This document shows, piece after piece, positions 1 to 8,868 of a stretch of DNA of 24,963 nt. The notes under the pieces were generated by a model. That model searched no databases. It had not been told where the DNA came from and saw only the letters and a program-made list of their open reading frames with translations. Positions within the stretch are counted from its first letter, which is position 1; each line of letters starts with the position of its first letter. The position numbers were made by a program, and so were the translations under genes. This DNA is from Arachnopeziza araneosa (lineage: Eukaryota; Ascomycota; Leotiomycetes; Helotiales; Arachnopezizaceae): NCBI GenBank assembly GCA_003988855.1, contig QYAI01000266.1, positions 1 to 24,963 on the forward strand. Direction: 5' to 3'.

Positions 1-45
1 GAGTAGTTATTTAATTATATTTTTTTTGGTGTAGTTGGTAGTCGC

Positions 46-425
46 TTATTTTGCTGATCGATATGGGGGGGTGATCGATATGGGGGTGCACGGACTTAGG
101 GCACGTAAGATGATGAACCCACCCGGCAAGGTACTTATCGCGCTGTACCAGCCCCTGATAAAGTCCAAATTCTGCTGGATGGCACTGATCTTGCACATGT
201 CTTCGGGGACTGAAGGCGTCTCATGACCAGCCGAAGCATAGTAAAGCTGGCAGATTGCGTTCTCGAGAAGACGAATAGTACTTGGAAATTGAACTTGTTC
301 TTCAAATTCATAGAGTACAATAATGCACGCCAAAAAGGCAAAAACAGAGGGGCGTGGGACATCCATTTAGCGTTTGACGATTTCCAAAACCCGTGTCGTC
401 GTAGTCAGGAGGCGATCCAAGGCGC
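46..425 (-). pseudogene. Decayed coding relic, family not recognised
   Basis: On the minus strand a 106-residue open stretch starts at 366 and ends at 46. The same frame stays open upstream of its ATG to about 425, apart from one TAA at 369-367 directly before the ATG, and a CTTCAG acceptor-like site lies just upstream. The stretch looks like real protein (for example VFAFLACIIVLYEFEEQVQF and an AIQQNLDFIRGW segment), with hydrophobic and amphipathic helices and no low complexity. I infer the 3' part of an old gene. The stop could derive from CAA by a C-to-T change in a CpA context, the direction favoured by repeat-induced point mutation (RIP). No start exon or domain is recognisable, and the family is unknown to me. 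It could instead be a short real ORF, but nothing supports a promoter at 366. Confidence 0.4.
55..86. repeat. Short direct repeat of TGATCGATATGGGGG
   Basis: Two copies of a 15-nt G-ending motif begin at 55 and 72 (17-nt period). They lie at the 3' end of the decayed minus-strand relic and look like a local tandem duplication. Confidence 0.6.
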
Positions 426-1151
426 AAAGCTGAAGAGAAGAACAACAAAATTAGGATCTGTTGGGTGTTAGCTCAATGTTTCATTGCAATTATACGTAGT
501 GGGATATCTTCCGGACGTGGCCTTTTGCTCCATATTTGTTGCAATGGTTTTGGGGCTGGGCCACGAAGCTTCCATCTCGAAGTAAAGGTACAACTGTAGT
601 GAACAGTCGATGATGTATCGAACTAAGCAAGCGATAAAAGCTCCTGTCGTCCTTCATTGCGCTGATAATATGGGTTGAAGGTATTTGAAGATGAACTTCG
701 CGACTTTACTCAATGCTCTCAGCTAAGAGTCTATAGGTAGGCTGGAGCATTATATAGATCTGAGGAAGCAAGTTGTTAGCAAAGAGAAATTCTGATAATA
801 TTTCCTTTATATTTAACTTGGTATAAAGGCTGCTCAAGAGATGCCCCTTGAGTATCTGATATCTAATTTTCATGTTTTAGAAATCAAAGTGCAGATTCAG
901 GTACCCTTCCGAATTAGTGATGTTGATATAAGGCGATAAGCCCTGTTCCCTCTTTCCGAACGCGGGGTCAACGCCGAGGATTCGGGAATATCCCGGTGTT
1001 GAGCCAGTGCATGACGTTCTGCCAGGATATGTCCGCGGGGTGACATTTCTTACCTACTTAAACTTAACTTGACTATCTCTCTCCTCTAATCTCTTTCAAT
1101 CTTCTACCCTTCTCCTAACCTCCTCAATTGAAACGTGAAAATACTGCAGCC
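426..1151 (+). promoter_or_regulatory. Intergenic region and cyanase promoter
   Basis: No gene is seen here. Towards the 3' end it has promoter features for the cyanase. A GATAAG at 935-940 matches the core recognised by fungal GATA factors such as AreA/Nit2. CGG-N7-CCG at 983-995, with 5-nt arms CGGGA/TCCCG, has the form bound by Zn2Cys6 dimers. A pyrimidine-rich tract at about 1065-1135 is typical just upstream of fungal starts. Assigning factors to these sites is inference. Confidence 0.45.
983..995. promoter_or_regulatory. Inverted CGG-N7-CCG site upstream of cyanase
   Basis: The 13-nt sequence CGGGAATATCCCG has 5-nt inverted arms around ATA and lies 157 nt before the cyanase ATG. Inverted CGG triplets are the classic half-sites of dimeric Zn2Cys6 activators. 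The particular factor is unknown. Confidence 0.35.
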
Positions 1152-1924
1152 ATGGCTGATCACCAGCGTCTTGTCGGTCTTGATGTAAGTTTGCTTCCAT
1201 CTCCATCTACCTCGCATCACCCCGCACCTGCATGTCAACAGCAACAACATCAATAGATTCAATTCAACCCAATCAAATTCTGTTCAATCCCATTAATTCA
1301 AACAATACTCACGTCCACCTATAGTCAAACCTAATAGCCAACCTCCCCCACTCCTCCGCACTCCTCTTCAGCGCCAAAGCCATCAAATCCTTGACTTTCT
1401 CCGCCATCGCCGCCGAGCTTGGCCGCAGCGAAGTAGCCGTCGCGGCGCTCTTCTACGGCCAAGCGACCGCTTCCACCGAAGACATCGCCAAGCTCTCTAA
1501 GCTTCTCGGTATCAATGAAGAAGGTCTCACCAAAGAGCTATCAGGGTTCCCCGATCGAGGAAAGGCGGGTCCTATGCCACCTACGGAACCACTCATTTAT
1601 CGACTCTATGAGATTGTTCAGAATTATGGGTATGCGTATAAGGCAGTCTTGAACGAGATGTTTGGAGATGGAATCATGAGTGCCATTGCTTTCAGTACGA
1701 AGATTGAGAAGGAGTGAGTTTTTCGCCTATACTTTGGTCTTTTTGGTTTTGATTCTGGGTTGGAGGTTGGGAGTGAGAGGAAGGGACAAATGCTAACTTG
1801 GATAGGACGGATGAACAAGGAAACAACTGGGCGATTATTACGTTGAGAGGCAAATGGTTCGTTGATTTCATTTTGGAATTTGGACATTGCTGATGATTAT
1901 AGGCTTCCCTTTACCAGGTTTTAG
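1152..1924 (+). CDS. cyn1: Cyanate hydratase (cyanase)
   Basis: Cyanase converts cyanate plus bicarbonate to ammonia and two CO2, in the cytosol, detoxifying cyanate and releasing nitrogen. I read four exons, 1152-1184, 1325-1713, 1806-1856 and 1903-1924, giving 164 residues, close to the usual fungal length of about 160. Introns begin GTAAGT, GTGAGT and GTTCGT and end in AG; the second has a GCTAAC branch site. The N-terminal helical, HTH-like domain spans about 12-85. The catalytic C-terminal domain contains YRLYEIVQNYGYAYKA and ends GKWLPFTRF. Arg104, Glu107 and Ser130 align with the E. coli catalytic Arg96, Glu99 and Ser122 at a constant offset of 8. The start follows from the conserved MADHQRLVGLD exon, with an acceptable start context. 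GATAAG and CGG-N7-CCG sites lie upstream. The gene looks intact. Confidence 0.97.
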
Positions 1925-2518
1925 ATACCAATTGGTTGGAGATGAGTGAAGATATACAATGATGGTGTGCTTTTTATGTATCAGTAAACAGAGTTGAATG
2001 AAAGTTGATTTGATTAAAAGGCTCCCTTAAATAAGCAGAGTAACATCCATCCTCGCGTAGCGAAAGACCCCGGGTGCAGAAAAAAATGATAGGCATTTTA
2101 ACTTTAAGCCTGGCACACTTTGTGCACACATCGACGTCTCGTGTATCGTTCTATAAGTTGTGCCAGTGTCTATTACTAAATGCTTAACCTTCATACCAGA
2201 AGAATTATATTTGCATTGTGCTCCTCACACCTAACACTTATAGATGGGTGTATCCGAGGACAGAGGTACAGCTAAGAGCGAAATCGGTGTCCTGTCTACC
2301 TACGATTCTGGACGCACAGACCCTTTCCTAATGATTGTCACCTGATTGTCGGATAGATCAATATTTGACCGAAACCTGAGCCATCTCCGGCATTCGCCCA
2401 TTTACCATCGATAATTCTACCAGCCTTCTCATGTAATATACAGTCCATGGATAGAAGGGCGAACTCCGCAAGGGTTTCGTGAAATGTTGGTTGCCAACCT
2501 ACACCTGGACAGAGCAAA
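1925..2518. other. Intergenic, nothing recognised
   Basis: This separates the cyanase from the HET pseudogene. I see no coding stretch with plausible protein composition, no RNA gene and no repeat. Its left part presumably holds the cyanase 3'UTR. Confidence 0.5.
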
Positions 2519-3265
2519 ATGCCTTTTTACAAAAATCCCCGATGGAGCTCACAGGACTTCGAGACGCTCAGGGAAGACAAAGATATTCGCCTTCTAGTCT
2601 TACAGCCAGGATGTGGTAAGGAACGTATTATGGGTTCACTACAAAACGCTTCACTGGACGATAAAATTATTGAACGTGAGTCTTTATCTTATGTATGGGG
2701 AAAGAAAGGTTTCCAAGATTTGAATATCCAATATAAGACCGGCCATGTTCGATACGCTATATATCTCCACCACCGTAGACTAGAAGTTGGAAAGAATTTG
2801 TATCAAACGTTGATCCGCCTACGTTACGAAGATCGAATCAGAATTCTATGGGTAGACGCGATTTGCGTGAACCAGCAAGACTACGAAGAGCGAGCTCGCC
2901 AGGTGCGAATCATGACAAGTGTGTACGCCAAAGCAAAGAGAGTTTTGGTCTGGCTCGGTGAGCCTTAGGGATTTTCTTACCTTCAGGGACGAGCTAGTCC
3001 TTTTATGAAACGGGCGTGGGAGGAATCAGATCCAGACGCCTGGCTATAAAACACACTTGGCAAAGAAGAGTACTTGAGAGATTGGCAAGCAATCGCACTG
3101 CTTTTATCGCAACCTTATTGGAGCAGGGCCTGGATTGTTCAAGAAGTTGCGATGGCGGACAAAATCATAGTACATGGGTGTTCTGCTATTCTTGATTGGG
3201 ACCAGCTGTGTGTTTGCAGCCGCGTTTTGGCGGATTTTATGTCTATACTCATGTCAGATCTTTGA
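2519..3265 (+). pseudogene. HET-domain protein, broken (two in-frame stops)
   Basis: This is a relic of a heterokaryon-incompatibility (HET) protein of the HET-6/TOL-like subtype. In one frame the first 149 residues give IRLLVLQPG, LSYVWG, ILWVDAICVNQQDYEERARQ and VLVWLGEP, the ordered blocks of the HET domain. The frame is then cut by TAG at 2966-2968 and TAA at 3047-3049, yet it continues with KRAWEESDPDAW and QPYWSRAWIVQEVAMADKII, the next conserved HET block. It ends at TGA 3263-3265. No intron with good sites removes both stops: the nearest GTGAGC to TTCAG would be only 29 nt. Both stops could arise from CAG and CAA by C-to-T, as RIP would do. The C-terminal half normal for the family is missing. 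HET proteins trigger cell death when incompatible strains fuse; this copy probably cannot. A truncated HET-only product of 149 residues remains possible. Confidence 0.8.
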
Positions 3266-3620
3266 TTGGATGTCAGGTTGCTGTAGGATTGGCTGCTTTA
3301 CCTTTTCTTGCGAACTTAGACAGCCTTCTAGGACGATTTACTATGGTTCCATTTGCGAATATCTATGACGACTATAAGGTTTCCAATAAAATGAAGCGTT
3401 CTTTGCGTTCTGTCTACCTTCGCTATGCAAGTGGCTGACCAGAGTGCGCCACCACGCAGCCTCGTGGGCGGCGCCTACGATCACGACGGCATATCCTTCT
3501 TACTATCAGTCCTTCGACGGCTGCTTCACATCTGTCGACCTTGAATCGTAGTGCTTGCGCAATATGCCGAACGAGCAATACGAGTCGCGCTTGCCATGAG
3601 AACGCACCCGACCCTCGGCC
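3266..3620. other. Spacer between HET pseudogene and NLR gene
   Basis: An open stretch to about 3438 in another frame (ending RSVYLRYASG) may be frameshifted remains of the HET pseudogene C-terminus, but I cannot match it to the family. The rest should contain the NLR gene promoter; no clear TATA box is visible. Confidence 0.4.
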
Positions 3621-6600
3621 ATGGCTTTTCTACGCCTCCTTCAGCGCAAACCCGACGGCGAGATCGTCTTTCGCGAACCTACGAGCGACAATGTCCCTGC
3701 CTACGCAATACTCTCTCACACTTGGGGAAAGAAGGAGGAGGAGGTCATCTTGCAGGACATGGAAGTTGGCGCGGAAATGACTAAGGTTGTGAGCAAGGCC
3801 GGGTGGAAGAAGATAGAGTTCTGTGCGGAGCAGGCTGCCACTGATGGACTACAATACTTCTGGGTAGACACCTGCTGTATCGATAAGAAGAATGCAATTG
3901 AGCTTGGCGCGGCGATCAATTCCATGTTTCGGTGGTATCAGAACGCTGCGCGCTGCTACGTCTACCTGACAGATGTCTCTAAGCCGGACACTATGGCGGA
4001 TAACCAGTGGGCATGGGAAGAGGCCTTCAAGAAGAGTCGATGGTTCTCTCGAGGCTGGACGCTTCAAGAGCTTATCGCGCCAAGGCTAGTTAACTTTTTT
4101 AGCTTAGAGGGTAAGCGACTTGGGAACAAGTTGTCCCTTGAGTCTATGATACATGAGATCACGGGCATCGCGAAGAATGCTCTCCGAGGCGATGCATTGA
4201 CGAACTTCAGCATTAAAGAGCGGAGGTCCTGGGTGGAGGATCGTGAGACTACGGTCGAAGAAGATGCAGCGTACTGCTTAATCGGAGTCTGCGATGTTTC
4301 TATGGTACTTAATTACGGAGAGGGAAAAAACAAGGCATTTAGGCGTTTAGAGGATGAGATTCACAAGTTGGACAAGGGTAAGCTGCTCGTTGAGATATAC
4401 TGCCTGAAGGAATGAAACTGACTAGTACAGGTAATGATTTCGAACAATTTGCCGTAGGGCTCAACCTCGCGTCATTACCTGAAGCTGCACAGTTTGTTGC
4501 CAGAGAAAAGGAGCTGTGGAATATGCACGAGTTACTCTACGGCCACAGTAATCGAACCCGTGTTGTCCTATATGGGCTCGGTGGAATCGGAAAGACTCAG
4601 CTAGCGATCGAATACATCAGACGATACAAGGAGAAATACACAGCGATATTCTGGTTAAATGCGAACGATCAGGACTCTCTTAAGCTTAGCTTTCGAGACA
4701 TCGCTCAGCAGGTGTTAAAGTATCTCCCGCGGACTAGCTTGCTTGCTAGCATAGACTTGGATAACCTCGATCAAGTAGTGCATACGGTCAAGGCCTGGCT
4801 TGATCTGCAGCAAAATACACACTGGTTGATGATCTATGATAATTATGATAACCCCAAGACTCTTAGTAACCTCGACCGCTCAGCATTTGATATACGCCAA
4901 CTCCTTCCCCAATCTGACCAAGGCTCCATTATCATCACGACGCGATCTTCGCAAGTCAGCCAAAGACATGGCATTCATGTTCAGAAGTTGTTGGATGTTA
5001 AAGAAGGTCTTGAGATCCTGTTAAACACGTCAGGACGAAAGGATATTACAAAAGGTATATCATTTACTATATAAATTTTCGGATGACGCTAACAAGGCAG
5101 ACCCTGGCGCCGTAGAGCTTGTTAAGGAACTAGACGGCCTGCCTCTTGCTCTATCTACGGCAGGTGCATACTTAGAGCACGTGTCGATGACCTCGTCGGA
5201 TTATCTTCGGCTTTACAAAAGGTCGTGGTCGAAGCTCCAGATCACGAGCCCACAACTAGAGTCTTATGAAGATCGCTCATTATATACAACATGGCAAATT
5301 ACTTTCGACCGGATCCAACGGTACAATCCGGCGTCAGCAAGTCTGCTCAAGCTATGGGCATATTTTGATCGACGGGATATATGGTTCGAACTCCTTCGAC
5401 ACGTAAACTCCTCAGACGATCAATGGATACAGAAGCTTGCAAAAGACGAACTAGACTTTAATAAGGCTATTGCCCTACTTTGTAGCTTCGGGCTAGTTGA
5501 TCCAGATAAGACTCTTCAGCAGCAGTTCGGGTCAGGAGGGTATAGCATACATAGTTGTGTACACTCATGGATAGTGTTTGTGTTGAATAAGGAGTGGGAT
5601 CAGAGATTTGCACAACTTGCGTTGGCTTCTATCGCCTCAGAGATCCCTACGAAAGGTGAAAGGAACTCGTGGATATTACAACGTCGCTTGGTCCAGCATG
5701 CTATTAGGCATAAGCAGTTCATACTAGAAGGCAAAGTGAATCCTAAGGGGATGGAATGGACCTTGAACATGTTAGGTATTCTCTGGTTCGACCAGGGCAA
5801 GCTGGCAGAGGCAGAGGCGATGTTTCTTCAAGCGCTAGAAGGCATGGAGAAGGCACTTGGACCGGACCACACATCGACACTCGATACGGTCAATAACCTA
5901 GGCAACCTCTACAAAAACCAAGGCAAGCTAGCTGAGGCCGAGAAGATGTACGTTCGGGCGCTCCAAGGCTACGAGGAGGCACTTGGACCGGACCACACAT
6001 CGACACTCTCAACGGTCAATAACCTAGGCANCCTTTACAAAAACCAAGGCAAGCTAGCTNAGGCCGAGAAGATGTACGTTCGGGCGCTNCAAGGCTACGA
6101 GGAGGCACTTGGACCGGACCACACATCGACACTCTCAACGGTCAATAACCTAGGCNNNCTCTACGCCGACCAAGGCAAGCTAGCTGAGGCCGAGAAGATG
6201 TACGTTCGGGCGCTCCAAGGCNANGAGGAGGCACTTGGACCGGACNACACATCGACACTCTCAACGGTCAATAACCTAGGCAACCTCTACAAAAACCAAG
6301 GCAAGCTAGCTGAGGCCGAGAAGATGTACGTTCGGGCGCTCCAAGGCTATGAGGGCACTCTTGGCCTTGAACTTGCGTCATCTTATTTACCAGCTTTAAA
6401 TACTATGTTCGCTTTTGGAGACCTCTTCTCGCAAACTAACCGGAAAGACATGGCAAGGGCAATGTACAATCGAGCATTGTGTGGATTCACATTCGTCCAA
6501 GAGCCTTCTTCGAACCGGTGTAGGCAACTTGAAGATCGGCTTCAAGCTTTACAAGTTGCGTCTGCTGAGTCGAAGGTAGGCCAAAATGAGTTTACGGAAC

Positions 6601-6668
6601 CTGAAGCAGCAAAGTCACGGTCTTTTAAGCAGAAACTTCGCAAGCTGGGAAGGCGGCTGAATACTTGA
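3621..6668 (+). CDS. HET / NB-ARC / TPR STAND protein (fungal NLR)
   Basis: This is a predicted cytosolic self/non-self sensor that would drive regulated cell death through its HET domain. Exons are 3621-4377, 4431-5054 and 5101-6668 (982 residues). The introns, 53 and 46 nt, restore the frame exactly; the first has a CTGAC branch site. The HET domain spans about 27-245: AILSHTWG, FWVDTCCIDK, SRWFSRGWTLQELIAP and LNYGEGKNKAFRRL. The NB-ARC ATPase spans about 270-500: P-loop GLGGIGKT with Lys307, Walker B WLMIYD near 384, GSIIITTRS near 417 and GLPLA near 473. A winged-helix part carries IHSCVH near 610 in the MHD position. The TPR region, about 678-890, consists of 42-residue repeats of kinesin-light-chain type, three almost identical. 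A basic tail follows. ATG 3621 was chosen because the usual HET N-terminus follows. Nine Ns fall in the repeats. The layout matches the HET-D/HET-E class with TPR in place of WD40. Confidence 0.93.
5847..6353 (+). repeat. 126-bp tandem repeats coding TPR units
   Basis: Three full units (5889-6014, 6015-6140, 6141-6266) and a partial one from 6267, preceded by a 42-nt partial from 5847, repeat at exactly 126 nt, or 42 codons. The copies are almost identical at the DNA level, silent sites included. Ambiguous bases lie at 6031, 6060, 6089, 6156-6158, 6222, 6224 and 6246. Near identity in an NLR recognition region points to recent duplication or gene conversion. The Ns suggest that reads from different copies or alleles were merged. 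Confidence 0.95.
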
Positions 6669-7728
6669 TAAGCTATAAGAGCCAAAGTTTCTTTTCTCAC
6701 GAATCTACTATTAGTTCACACCTGTTAATGTAAATAGAGAACTGACCAGAAGTCTCGTTTTACCGCGTGACCAACATATGCCATGCACGTGATTAAATCT
6801 AAGAATCGTGACTATGTAGACTTAGCGAGCCTGGCACTGAAGTATGTCGGCCCCCTCCTCGCACCGGAGTAATTCCCGGAATGCATTCTTTTCCTCTCTA
6901 AGTGTCTTTAAAGTTTGGGGCTACATTATTTCGTGATAGGACCTTTCCTATAGTACTCCGAATTTTGAAAAGACTTTAATAGTTGCGATTAAACAGGGGG
7001 GACAGCAGAAGCAGCGATCGGGTGGCGTGAAACGCATTCTTTTTCTTGTTGCCAACTGATCTCCTTAGGGAGAAATAGTTAAAGAAAGTAATATATTAAT
7101 ACCAACTTTATAGACTTACTATGGAAAATTTGTGATTCCAAAACTATAGATTCGTCTCGTTACAGGGTGCGTCTCGGGACGTAGGGACAGACGTTATCCA
7201 TGGTTGCACAAGGACTGCATAGATTGGGATAAAAGTTGGGATAAAAATACTGGGCAAATTATTCGATGAACATGCACATACTTTTGGACAGACATCTTAA
7301 TTAAAGTCCAGTCGATCAAAGTCACGTAAAAAATCGAAGTAATATATCGAGAAGAAGGTGTTTTATTTATTCCTCTCTAATCGTTCCAAGGCCGAGGAGC
7401 CCAACCATCCATCCACCCATTCACCGAGCGAAGTGAAGTTAAATCCATCCCTGTAGAAAGTATATACATTTATCCTAAAAATGCGATTTGAAGAAGAGAA
7501 AAAAGGCGATAAGCCATTGCCCTCCCCGTCGAGAGGTATGCCTGCCGTGATATGAAAAGGTTGATGTACCGAACATCGACATTGACATCGCCATCGAAGT
7601 TCATCCATGTTACTAGCAACACCAATGTATGTTCAATGCTACTCCACCATCTCAGCCCATCGCGCGGCCGATGGCATCAAAAGTAGTTGAAAGAATCGAA
7701 GTTGATAAAGCTTGTTCGTCAAATGGTT
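6669..7728. other. Intergenic, nothing coding recognised
   Basis: This lies between the convergent NLR gene and the GPGGGFC peptide gene, so it presumably holds both 3' ends. An 81-codon minus-strand ORF at 7363-7608 has no family look and probably lies in the 3' region of the peptide gene. No tRNA, repeat or transposon is seen. Confidence 0.5.
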
Positions 7729-7911
7729 CTACTGAATGGAGCAGAATCCACCGCCGGGACCGCGTTGGATACAGCAGAAGCCGCCACCTGGTCCCTTCTG
7801 GATGGTGCAGAAACCACCGCCGGGGCCACGCTGGATGGTGCAGAAGCCGCCACCGGGACCTTTTTGAATGGTGCAGAAGCCGCCGCCGGGACCGCGTTGA
7901 ATCTTTGCCAT
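7729..7911 (-). CDS. 60-residue GPGGGFC tandem-repeat peptide
   Basis: The function is unknown and I do not recognise the family. After MAK come five 11-residue repeats of the form IQ[R/K]GPGGGFC[T/C/S], then a final IQ. Arg and Lys alternate strictly (R,K,R,K,R). There are six Cys, one per repeat plus an extra in repeat 4. There is no signal peptide, no membrane segment and no dibasic Kex2 site. Across the 33-nt units, seven of eleven codons differ only silently (ATT/ATC, CAA/CAG, GGT/GGC/GGA, CCC/CCA), Phe-Cys codons are invariant, and only the R/K and T/C/S positions change residue. This shows that this frame is the selected one; overlapping open frames are repeat by-products. The ATG follows an A-rich ACAAAAGACA context, an AC-rich leader and a TATA/CCAAT promoter. 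It may be a structural or metal-binding peptide, or a repeat precursor of small peptides; all are guesses. Confidence 0.75.
   Translation of the reverse strand: MAKIQRGPGGGFCTIQKGPGGGFCTIQRGPGGGFCTIQKGPGGGFCCIQRGPGGGFCSIQ
7735..7902 (-). repeat. 33-bp tandem repeat, five units
   Basis: Five units of 33 nt encode the IQ[R/K]GPGGGFC[T/C/S] repeat. They are diverged mostly at third codon positions, so the array is old enough to have accumulated silent changes while its protein stayed fixed. Confidence 0.9.
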
Positions 7912-7931
7912 TGTCTTTTGTTTTTTTGGGG

Positions 7932-7963
7932 TTTGTTTGTGTGTGTGTGTATGTGTGTGTTGT
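7932..7963. repeat. GT/AC microsatellite in the peptide gene leader
   Basis: An imperfect GT run lies on the plus strand, read as AC repeats in the inferred 5' untranslated leader of the minus-strand peptide gene. Confidence 0.7.
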
Positions 7964-8034
7964 AGATATGGGTTTGTGTTTAAGGTTATGTTGGAGAGAG
8001 GAGAGAAGAAGAAGAAGACGAGGGAATAGTGGGG

Positions 8035-8055
8035 TATTTATGCTTTTCTGATTGG
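8035..8055 (-). promoter_or_regulatory. CCAAT and TATA-like elements of peptide gene
   Basis: On the minus strand, CCAAT at 8055-8051 is followed by CATAAATA at 8042-8035, about 125 nt before the ATG at 7911, with a CT-rich run between. This order is typical of a well-expressed fungal promoter. Function is inferred from position and sequence only. Confidence 0.5.
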
Positions 8056-8468
8056 ATTGTTCTGATGCGGATCTGCTGAGAGGGTGGGAAGAGAGAAGGA
8101 ACAGTAAGGTTTCTTTCAGATTGAATAGAATGGCTGATTTACTTCTAGAAAGACTCTGCATGCAGCCACTGCACGGCTCAAAATGTCCCATTCCCTGCCT
8201 CTCGTTCTTTTTGACATTCTGGAAGACTTCCAAAGGAGGAGCCAATCTACGCCGACATGGTGAATCTCATGATCATGAATCAAAGAAATTTATCAGAAGC
8301 CATTCCACAGATAGGCGCAGCTATTGAGGGAGAGAGAAGGAAGTGGTGAAAGGAGGGCTTAGTATTGTTTACTACTGACAAAGAATAAGCGAGCCCCTTA
8401 ATATTGTTCGACTTAGTATTGTTTGCGATCAAAGGATTCGAGGCAAGTTTTATCAAGGTGGGGGGAAA
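8056..8468. other. Upstream region of peptide gene
   Basis: No gene is seen. It contains two short similar stretches reading cttagtattgttt (near 8358 and 8410) and leads into the minisatellite. Confidence 0.4.
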
Positions 8469-8868
8469 CGAATGAATTTACTGCTATGAGAAATCGTCAT
8501 GCAATGAAACTGACAGAGTAAAGTGTTGTCACTGAAATGAATAAAAAATTCACTGCCATAAGCTCTCGTCATGCAACGAAATCAACAGAGTACAGATTTA
8601 TCAACTCTCAAAGCACTATGAAATAAATGAATTCACTGCCATGAGCTCTCGTCATGCAACGACACTTTGCAATGAATAAAATATTCACTGCCATGAGCTC
8701 TCGTCATGCAACGACACTTTGCAANGACACTTTGCAATGAATAAAATATTCACTGCTATAAGCTCTCGTCATGCAACGAAACTATCAAACAAATAAAAAG
8801 TCACTGCCATAAGAACTCGTCATGCAACGAAACCGACCGAGTAAAGACCTGTCAACTCTCAAAGCAGG
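8469..8868. repeat. Composite minisatellite, six units
   Basis: The core TCGTCATGCAA recurs at 8494, 8566, 8649, 8701, 8766 and 8817, usually preceded by ATGAATAAA...TTCACTGCCATRAGCTC. Spacings are 72, 83, 52, 65 and 51 nt. Longer units carry an insert, CAACTCTCAAAGCA, seen twice (about 8602 and 8853). A 13-nt duplication with an N at 8725 explains the 65-nt spacing. It is non-coding and lies upstream of the peptide gene. Confidence 0.9.

Noticed and set aside
2519..6668. One single gene from the first HET block through the NLR
   Set aside because: The two HET domains are separate subtypes, each with its own N-terminus, and stops and a non-coding spacer lie between them.
7687..7965. Plus-strand Ala/Gly/Glu-rich ORF over the same repeats
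   Set aside because: Antisense shadow of the repeat: no promoter, and the third-position silent pattern belongs to the minus-strand frame.
7652..8245. 197-codon minus-strand ORF across the 33-bp repeats in another frame
   Set aside because: In this frame the differences between repeats change many residues and the upstream part reads through the promoter and AC-rich leader. It is open because a 33-nt repeat lacks stops in several frames.
8469..8868. CRISPR-like repeat array
   Set aside because: Unit length and spacing are irregular, spacers are related to each other, and the context is a eukaryotic genome.
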